From Liolophura sinensis (taxonomy: Eukaryota; Mollusca; Polyplacophora; Chitonida; Chitonidae), in assembly GCF_032854445.1 (NCBI RefSeq), contig NC_088295.1, positions 78,212,028 through 78,276,027 of the forward strand: DNA of 64,000 nucleotides. The letters are read 5' to 3'. Under the pieces are notes generated by a model, which ran no database searches, was not told the DNA's origin, and saw only the letters and a program-made list of their open reading frames with translations. Each line of letters opens with the position of its first letter. The first letter of the stretch is position 1. The position numbers were made by a program, and so were the translations under genes. Shown here piece by piece: positions 31,478 to 42,300 of this stretch.

Positions 31478-32642
31478 CAACATGACAAGATCATGAAATT
31501 CACATCCTGAAATGAAAAAGCCATACGTGCAAACCTCACCAGACGGCTCAAACACGAAAAGAAAAGAATAATAATTAAAATAAATTTCCAGATACGGGGC
31601 CACTTTTACAAAACGTCCTATTTCTCGTTAACGTTTTTATAAATGACGCTGCCTGAAGGTTTTAGTGGCACAAGGAAATATTGGTTGATGAAGTTATGTG
31701 AAAGTGGCTAATGATCAGAACAGAATTAGAATGCAACCATTTGCAAGATTTCATGTGAGATTATTCAACAGCCATAAGCCCAGTCTGGCTACCAGCTTTG
31801 TAAAACAATTACACATACAAAGAAGGAATTCCCACAACAAATGTCCCTCAAATTAAAGTTTGATGAAATAATAGTAACAGAAAGGGCATTCTAAATAAAG
31901 AAACTTCAACAACAAACTGAAGTAGCTATGGTTGCGAAGGTCAAGTTCAAAAATTATCTCAGTTGAAGAATTCTCATAAATCAAAGTTCAAAACAAAGAA
32001 TTGAGCCCATCAGTAACTTATTTATGAATGCCACATTAAAAAGGTTTTTCAACAGACTTGAACAAATGTAACAATAAATGGCACTACAATACACCTAAAA
32101 TAGCAAAAACGTGACACATGAAAGCCTTATATATTAAGAACCATATACTTCTCACATATGGTAAATGTCAATAACTGGTTCATGCCATACAAGGTAATTA
32201 TTCAGCGTATACACCGATACAGATGTATCTTCTAACAGTATCGTGCTTATAAAACATATATCAATGAAGAACATCCCGAAGTTTCGTACGTATATTTCCA
32301 CAAACATCTGAACAATACCTCATAGGCTTGAGGAACACAAAGAAAATGTAGAACATCTTGAAAACAAATTATGGTGGTCTTAATGCAGACAGGTGGGTTC
32401 AAAAGTGCGGTATCAACATCCATAAAACTGTATTCTCCAGTTATAACAACTGAACATTTTTAATGCCAGACCAACAGGCCATGGTTAAAACTATTCACCC
32501 CTTCAAGTCATGTCCTTGCAGTTTTATCACAGCTTGTAAAAGCATGATGTTAACGAATGAATTCGCATTTAGTGTAACAAAATTCTCAGTTTTTAAGTAC
32601 GAGTCCAGCAAGGATACCTCTGTAAAGTATGTTTGGTTCATA

Positions 32643-33300
32643 TTAGAACATGTCTTTGTCTTTTATATAAAACAGCACATAGGGTGTAGCATTGTAGCCA
32701 GAATTAGGTGCCAGACGACGTTCAAAGTCCTCTTCATCCAGAATCTGTACAAAGTCATCGTCACACTCCAGCCACTTGTTGAAAATGTCCTCAGTCGCAT
32801 CGTCACAGGAGGTGTCCCCCAGGCTGGTATTCCCTACACAGTCCACTTCCTCCACAGTCTCTGTCCTCACGTAGCCCTCAGCTTTTGTTACGCAACCGGC
32901 ATCGGACAACCGAGGATTCTCGCCGGCTGGTTTTACACTATTATGATCCGCAAACTTTGAGCCTAGATGGGAACTTGTCAGGCTGTCCTCTTCAGAAAGT
33001 TTTATACCCTGACCACCTGTTTTAAAGCTCTCCTCAGGTAAGGCTGCAGCCCCACGAGCACAGCCCGTAGCACACTGACCAGCACTGCTCTCTCCAATCT
33101 TCTCTACAGACTCACTCTTCACTTTCACAAAGGTTTTCTCCATGAATCTTTCTAACTTTGAGGCCTGTGGCTTATTTCTGTCTGGTTTAGCGATCAGGTT
33201 TTGGACAGCTTTGGATTCTGGTAGCAACCTTACATATGACATGTAGTGCCCAGATGTGATGCTCATTCCTGAATGAGCAATCAACCCAAACAATTTATAC
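32643..33300 (-). CDS. USP1: USP1 last exon: His and Asp boxes, stop
   Basis: Starts YKLFGLIAHSGMSITSGHYM; the catalytic His codon is at 33246-33248. A 150-residue acidic, disordered insert follows and contains TGGQGIK (GG codons at 33012-33017). Human USP1 has the autocleavage site LLGGQK in the matching insert. The end has KWLECDDDFVQILDEEDFER (Asp box) and TPYVLFYIKDKDMF before TAA. Confidence 0.95.
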
Positions 33301-36300
33301 CTGAAAAGGGACGAAGAAAGTATACCCATTTTCCTTACAAACAAAAACCACGCGATAAAGAATTCATTAATAAAGTCAAAGAAATGTACTTTAAAACAAT
33401 TTAATTAATACCTCAAATAAAGGCAAAGTATAATTAAAAGAAGTATACGAAGCCATGTCTATAACAACACTGAAGTCTTGAACAGTATTAAGAAGTTGGG
33501 GCTGTAAAAAGGAGCATTTGAATAACGGTTTTTGTCCTGTACAAAACATACGGTCCTTGTACCAAAAACTGTGCAGGACGTTGTTGTGTTGCTAGCTTCC
33601 AGGTTTACTAGCATCACTAATGGGAGAGAAGATATCAATAAGTTCATATTATTACATTATCAACTTTATTTCCTTCTTGGCAAGACAGGACAAACCAACT
33701 ATCAGCATGTAATCTTGGTAATGTGATGTGGCAGATGACAGGCAGCACAGGATAAAGTGAAAAAAATGAAAGATGTACCCAATAACATGTGATATGTTAG
33801 AGGAGACACCTTCATACTCCAATTAAAATACTCTTAAATAGTCCTCAAATCCGACCACTGAAGTATAACATTAGATTCAATTTGAGAACAAAATTCCTTA
33901 GACTTTCAAGAACAAAATGTGTTGTTTCGGCACATAAACCGTAAAATAACCTGTCCAAAAATAGGTAACATTCCTCCAATATGTCAAGACATGCACTATG
34001 TGTGTGGCTGAATTTGTTGAAGATTTAGAGTACGTCAAGAAATTCTCATACAGCCAAACTTTCAGAGAAATGATAGAAAGTGCACTACAATAACATGCAG
34101 AGGCTTATTGATATTACCAGATATGAACTTTCTACAGACACAGGTAACTTCAAAATAGATGAAATACATCTTAGACTCATATACTACAGGGAAATCGTTT
34201 TGCACATACATGTTACAACTACGGGCTGCAGTTACCTCAACAATATGCACTGACTTTCAAAAAATGAGATCGTCGTCATATGACTGAAAAATTGTTGAGT
34301 ACGACGTTAAACCCCAAGCACTCACTCACTCACTCAAAAAATGAGAGATGTAGCTCTAAATGATAAGATTTCAAGAAGCAAAAACATGTCAAACTAGAAT
34401 ACCTGAGGACAGGGCAACGAAAGGACGACTCCATCCTGATTATGACTGTCATAAACTGTTTGAATTACATGTATTATCTGATACTGATGTTGAGGTTTTG
34501 CAGTATGCTTACCTGTGGTCTCGCCGGTGACAGGGACGAGGACACTTGTACCGAAGACACGGCAGGTACTCTGGAGTTGCCACATGGTCATTGATTTTAG
34601 TCAAGTTTCCAAAATACCTGGCAAGAGAAACAAAAATCAGAATATTTACAGTAAATACACTGGCTGTATGAACAACAAACTTTAACCATGAGAAAATCAA
34701 CATCCAAGACAAGCATTAAAGGAGAAGAAAATTTTAAAAAATGGCACTATAGGCTGAAAAGAGCACATTTTACTCTATCTGGTGGTGTCTGCTGCATAAT
34801 TTTGTGATTTTTCCTTGCCAAACACCTAAAGCCTGAATATGGCAAAGCTGGTATAGATCGCTGAGTCCATGCCGTCCTCCATCTTTAACACTCTGTAATT
34901 TATGGTTGGGGTGTGTTGCCTCTCAGCCAACGAGAGTCGATAAAACTGCCGGCTTGTTTGTGTAAACTTGGGAACCTACATCCAACATTCCGGTTTCCCG
35001 ACTGTCAAACAGAAAACGAACTCTACTGTTCGCTACTTTCCGGGAAGAAGAATTCTACTTGAAATGTACCAACTGCACTATGGCCGTTTCCGAGTGCAAT
35101 TCTTCTCCTAACACAGAAGACTTCAGGGCTAGTTCTTAGGCAAAATGGAGTCGCCAACAGTGGATTTGGGCATTTTTATATTACATATTATATGTATATT
35201 ATACGCATTTATAATTTTTCAACTTGAGGTACATATTAGAATTTTTTAATGGCATGCACCTGTGAGGAAATGCATACTCTATTCAATGGTATTTGTTTGA
35301 CATTTAACTTCTCTTCTCCTTTAAAGGTTACATGAAAAAGGAAGATTATTGTTCTAAGTGAAATGAAGTAGGTTAAATTAATTCATTTTTAAAAGCATTT
35401 ATTTTATATCTCTTAAGAAACCCTCTTCATGCATATTTCTGTCAATGATCCAAAATTTTCTGATATGGCATTGATGAACTTGATTGGAATTCAGCTTATT
35501 GATTATCATGGTCCAGAGGAAATGTTATGGTTTTCCTCTGCCCCATTTCCAACTTCATAAAAGTGCCACATCCTCTTTAAATCTATGTCAACATTTAAAT
35601 GTACTGGTAGTCATTTACAGTAATCTTCAAAGTTGTATGTATGTGTGGCACTATGTATGTGTAGAGCATTTAGTGATACAAGGTGTGAAACAATATGATT
35701 AAAATAGGTTTGGCAACATCTTGGGCTACAGAACATTGGCTTTAGTTATAATATACTAGATGTGGCTCAAATTTGGAATCAAGAAATAAAAAATGCCAGC
35801 TGGAACCTTGATATGTTAAACTGCATATTACTAAATAGAAACCAAACGTTTCCTGCATCCTGGAAAGCATGCTCTTACCCTGAAGACGCAGCAAATCTCT
35901 TCAGATGAAGCGTCAAGATTTCTGGCAGAGTCTCATAATGCAAGGATCTCTCGGCTTCCACATAGCTGAAGCAATTCTCGCAGAAGTACTTATTGTCATC
36001 ACACAGTTTCTCCACGTCTGTGAAAGCAGACATCAAACAGGACAGGGAAGGTTCTTCTGGCTCCTCTACAACATACAACACGGACCCGTGCAACTAATGA
36101 CCTGTTATGTATTACCTCCCTTCCAGTAGTGTAACTTAAGCTTCTTCTTGCGCTTTCTATCAGCTGGCATTACAACCCATGCAGCCCGGTATCATTGCAA
36201 AGAGACTATCATGAGGGCAGGAAACAGCCTTAATCTACCAGCCCACAGCTAATGTTTGAAAGAGTCAAAATTTAACACCTAAAACGTGGACTTAAGGATG

Positions 36301-39300
36301 GAATGGACAATGCAAGCTTGCACCTTAGAATACAGGTATTGGTGATGGTCTAGTTCATCCATTGTTTACTTTGGATGCAGCACAAAACTGATCCGGCACA
36401 CAGAATGTGATTGATTGACTACAGCTTAACAGCATAATCAAAACATTTTGACTGGGTTAAGGAAGTCCTTAATCTGGTCTTTGGAAAGTCAAAACTGTAA
36501 ACTGTTTCTGCTAAGGAGAGATTCGGTATCCAGAAATGGCGGCTGTAAAATCGGGCAAGTTACATGTACATCAGCCTATCACATGTCTGTGAAACTTTTC
36601 TGCTAAGGAGAGATTCGGTATCCAGAAATGACGGCTGTACGATCGGGCAAGCTACATGTACATCAGCCTATCACATGTCTGTGAAACTTTTCTGCTAAGG
36701 AGAGATTCGGCATCCAGAAATGTGGGCTGTCCGATCGGGCAAGCTACATGTACATCAGCCTATCACATGTCTGTGAAACTTTTCTGCTAAGGAGAGATTC
36801 GGTATCCAGAAATGGCGGCTGTCCGATCGGGCAAGCTACATGTACATCAGCCTATCACATGTCTGTGAAACTTTTCTGCTAAGGAGAGATTCGGTATCCA
36901 GAAATGTGGGCTGTCCGATCGGGCAAGCTACATGTACATCAGCCTATCACATGTCTGTGAAACTTTTCTGCTAAGGAGAGATTCGGTATCCAGAAATGTG
37001 GGCTGTACGATCGGGCAAGCTACATGTACATCAGCCTATCACATGTCTGTGAAACTTTTCTGCTAAGGAGAGATTCGGTATCCAGAAATGGCGGCTGTAC
37101 GATCGGGCAAGCTACATGTACATCAGCCTATCACATGTCTGTGAAACTTTTCTGCTAAGGAGAGATTCGGTATCCAGAAATGGGGGCTGTACGATCGGGC
37201 AAGCTACATGTACATCAGCCCATCACATGTCTGTGAAACTTTTCTGCTAAGGAGAGATTCGGTATCCAGAAATGGCGGCTGTACGATCGGGCAAGCTACA
37301 TGTACATCAGCCTATCACATGTCTGTGAAACTTTTCTGCTAAGGAGAGATTCGGTATCCAGAAATGGCGGCTGTACGATCGGGCAAGCTACATGTACATC
37401 AGCCCATCACATGTCTGTGAAACTTTTCTGCTAAGGAGAGATTCGGTATCCAGAAATGGCGGCTGTACGATCGGGCAAGCTACATGTACATCAGCCTATC
37501 ACATGTCTGTGAAACTTTTCTGCTAAGGAGAGATTCGGTATCCAGAAATGACGGCTGTACGATCGGGCAAGCTACATGTACATCAGCCTATCACATGTCT
37601 GTGAAACTTTTCTCCCTCTCTCACTACTACATCTTACTTACTTGATGGATGGGGGCCTCCATTGTACAGGGCTTTAGTGTTTAAGCACAACACAATGACC
37701 CAGATGCCTCTCACCAATGAGATCCCCAAGAGTTCACCCCTCAGGCTCTGCCCCATTTCCTACCACCATAATGCTGGCTGCCGTCATATAAGTGAAATAT
37801 TCATGAGTAAAGTGTAAAATACCAATCAATAACTAACTAAATTTTTAGATGAACTGATTAATGCACTGTATTTCTATCCTATATAGCTACCAAACAAACA
37901 AACAAACTGATCAAGCAAGATGCATGTGTCTATGTTAGACAACACGACAGCTCCCTGTACACTGCATAACTGCTACCAAGTTTTAGTCTTCTACCAGAAG
38001 GCCACCTCAAACCACCTCTAGATCAACAAAAGTCCCAGAATCAGAATACCATGCAAAGGAATTGAATACTGTAAAGTTCTTATTATTCGCTGGAATTTAT
38101 TTTTGCGGAGATATAATATGGCCGAAATTATTCAAGCACGTCAAACAGGAATCATCATGGGTGGCTTTAATCCTCCTTTGTTTCCTGTGTTGTGGCTAAT
38201 CCTTGTGATCTGGATCAGAGATTAAAACAATGGGGCATGGATTATCACAACACAAGAAGATTACTTTCGCACCTACCAAGAGCAGTACTAAAACAGGTGT
38301 CACTTCTTTTCAAACCACTGATGAGTACTTTTAAACACCTGGCAAAGTGACCTGTCACCGTTTGAGAAGTTCAACACAAAACATATGAATTCACCATTAT
38401 CGGCGCCAGCCACTCATTCTTTATCAAGCAACACGGTAAGTTTGCATTGTTTTCAGTTTTAATTGTCGTCTGTAGCTGGTCAGAAACTGCAAACATTGCC
38501 ATTGTTGTCAAACGGCCATTGTGTTGTTGTACACACACTTCACAGTTTGTTAGAAGCTCACTCATTGGACCACAGGAGAGACACAGCCAATGAGACAGCG
38601 TGTATCAGAGTGACATTCATTAGAAGCCAGCAGGTGTTCATATCTACTTTTCTTTCGCTTTACTGGCATACTGAACACTAATCAAAGTAAAGACGAATGA
38701 ACTCCCACTTTGTTTTACACCCACCAAGCCTTAGCACCAGAGTTTGTATATATATATATACATAAACCATAACTTCCCTTCCCTGCTGTTAAAAAATTTA
38801 GCTGGCACGTCATGCTTTCTTAGCGCAACACCCGTCTGCCTGACAAAGATTTCCCTTCATTATTACTACTCCCCGTAATATATGCTTCAATATTGAATAT
38901 TTTTCGCGGTAAATTATTGACCGCAAAATCCGTGACAATTAGTGCCACGTGAAAATTAAACACTTCACAGTAGTCATCAGCTTGCAACAGGATTGCTGGG
39001 CCCATTATCACAAGGTTTGTAATCTTTCTTTTTTGTAACTTTCCTCAAAAAGTAATGGCACATTACAGAAAAAAAATGACTTCGAGAAGTATTGTGAAAG
39101 TGATCTGGGTCCACCTGCACGACACCCACTTAACTTTAAGGCTAAGTAACTACCATGGCAACCAGCACTGTTCGTATTATGTCGCCATGGTAGTTACCAT
39201 ACGTGCTCTTTAAGGTTATGAGGACTTTGTGCAAGTGGGCCCTTCTCTAAACACATTGGTTTACCTTTGGTAAAGTTACCTAGTATCCATTATCCTTATT

Positions 39301-42300
39301 ATTTAAACAAGTTACACAGACTCACCGTCAGACTCATTTTGGTTATCCTCTACCACCACATGTGTTTTCTTCAGTGGGACGCTGACATCCTGAAACACTT
39401 CCTGCCTTTCGCGAGCACACTCACACTCCATACACCTCGTCCTCAGCATCATCATCCCCTGAAACAAGTGCTCCACAAAGTCCTTGTGTTTGTCCTCAGG
39501 GACACCCAGCTTCCTGATGGCCTCGTGCGCACTGACTGACTTCAGCGGTGAGTTGCACACAGTGTCACACTTCTCCAGTTTCACTTTTACTTGCTTGATA
39601 TCCCTAAGGGCTGCCGATTTAAGATTTTTCTCACTGACGTGTTCCAGCACACCAGGGAAGCGCTTCCCTTGAGAGCGTCCCCCACCCCCTGCTGCCTCCT
39701 GATTCAGGATCAGATTATGAGACAGGACAGAGCTCACCTCCATGACTGGGACTACAGGATCTGGTATAACTGAAGGGTCTGGTATAACAGACGGACCATC
39801 CCCTGTGTGGTCAGGAATGGACATCTCTGTTAGATTGGCCGTCTCCAGGGTTGGTTTGTAGTGTAAGCTGTCAGGGGCCTCCACACCATTGTGGATTTTG
39901 GCCACCACTGCACCTCTCATCCCCAGTCTCCTACAGCCCGCTTCTCGTTTCCCGAACATTGACAGGACATTGGGCTGAGATTTGCCTCCTCCAGCCAGCC
40001 CATTTACATTACCACCAGTGTCAGTGGAACATTTTTTTGCAGAGCTGCATTTTATGTCCTGTGACAAGGGTAAATCTTTATCTGCTGCCTCAACCTTTTT
40101 GCGCTTACGGCCTCTTGTCCCTCCAGATTTTGGGGTAACATCAATGTTACCACTGCCTGATGCGGGACTTATGCTGGAGCGCCTGGTTCTCCGTCTTCCA
40201 CTTCCACTGTCTAACACAGAAGTGGTGCTGACTGGAGTAACAGGAGAGTTCTTTTTAGGCAAAGTCACTCTGCATGTGGGACTTGAGCCAGATTTCACCT
40301 GGGACATGCTATCTGTTTCATCATATGAACTGTGTGCTTGTATACTTTCTGTAGTAGCTTTGCAGTTAGTAATAGTCTCGCAGTTCTTGCCACTGTACTC
40401 AACACTTGTCACAGTCTCTGTAACTCTGACGACTTTACTCTTAGGTTTAACCATAGGTGATTTTGTGTCCAACAAACAAGAGCTTTCTTGTTGAGCCTTT
40501 TCCACAAAAAGAGCTGTCTTAACATCAGTTCTGCTGACAGCAGCCTTTGAAGCTATCTTCTGAGAGCCCATACCAAAATACTTTGTAATGTTGTTCAAGG
40601 AGCTCTCTTTTGTCTTCTTCTTCATTTCTAATTCCTTGTATTTCGTTCTGACTTTACCATTTTCTTTCAAGGCATCTTGAATGTAACAAAGCAGGCAACG
40701 TAACAGTTCTTGAGCATCATGCTGAAGGTAACCTTCAAACATTGGATTTATCCGCCTGCAAAATTTGAAAAGTTTGTTGAAAGTCCCTCTAAAATACCCA
40801 AGTTCACAGACAGCTTATAAGAATTCTATGTAAACAGGAATAAGAAAAATACAGGAATCATCGCTTATGATCTAGTCACCTGTGCGAACCAACACTCTAA
40901 TGATGAGATGGTCAAGAGCCAACAGTTAAAATCCAAATGTGTTATTGTTTTATCTACATCAAAGTTATCAGCACGTACACATTATTTTAAATATTTAGAT
41001 AACATAAGAAGATGATAATCTTGCATTGACTTAGGAGAACAAACATTGCAGCTTAAATCAAGTTTTACCTTAGTATTTCTAGAAGCCGGTCAGGTCTGAC
41101 AGTCATTGAAGCAACGGCAGAACTGCCAAGTTGTCGAAACCTTCTTTCACGACTATCCATCCTTGTAAACAGCTATAACAAAATGAAGAGGAATGCTTAG
41201 TTATCAACTTAACCCATAGGTGATAGTCATACCTCAAAACGTTGTCTATATATGAAGGTTTAATTTGAACACAAAATGAGGTGTCAATTTCTCATCTTTA
41301 GCTATTAAACTTGTCTTTCCCTTTTTTTATCAGCAGCTTTATGTGGATCTTGTCCCAAAGCATGACAATGTTTTTAGGAAAATGGTGGATGATTTACAAC
41401 AAACCTGTTGGAGAATTTTGGCCACTTGTGAAGACAAATTCTCTGATGCTTTCTCATAATCATCTCCAAGCTGAAAGAAAAAGAGGGCAAATAATTTCAG
41501 AAAATAAGGTAAGCAATATATAATGACTATACGTTACCTGTCATAGCAACGGTAACCTCAGCAAACACTGCCCATGCTAGTAAACTAAGCGAGGTTAAGT
41601 GAGTTCTTTTACCGGACTAATCACTAACTAGACAATACATGTACATCTTGACCTCTATCTCGACTATTGTCCTAGGACATAACGAAGCTGTTCACAATGA
41701 CTCCAGTTAGGGATTGTAACAATACATGTTAGTGATAAAAGGGGATGCCAGCTGGAGGTGGAGTTTGGAACATGTGTGCTCCTCATGCTCCTCTACATGT
41801 TCCTCTCCAAAACATCAATGGACCTTGAGGAAAATCCATAAACAGCTAAAAGAGATGATCGGAAATCGATTCAAAGGGCCATAATAATTACTACAATGCA
41901 AATGTACACTGAGTACATAAAATTCATAACAGTTTAGATAAATCAGTTGGAAACTGCAGGACATGGGTTCTCAAGAAGTAATTAAAGATATGATGTTAGG
42001 ATGGGCTAAATGGGCTAATAATATATACCCAAAATGACCAAAAATTTCACCCACAGAATTACATTTTTAGAGGCACACATATGTCACAAAGTATTATTTT
42101 TGGTGCTGAAACTTACAATATTCCTGTAGAAAATCATACCATGTTCCAAGCAAACTTCACAACACCTTTCTAAAATCAACAGATCTCTCTGAATCTGGAA
42201 AAATAGACATGGCATCGATATGGCACTCATGGCTTGTGTCACTTCAAAGGGATAATAATTACAGCTGCTTGTATCATGGTTCTAATATCCCAAGGTAGGC

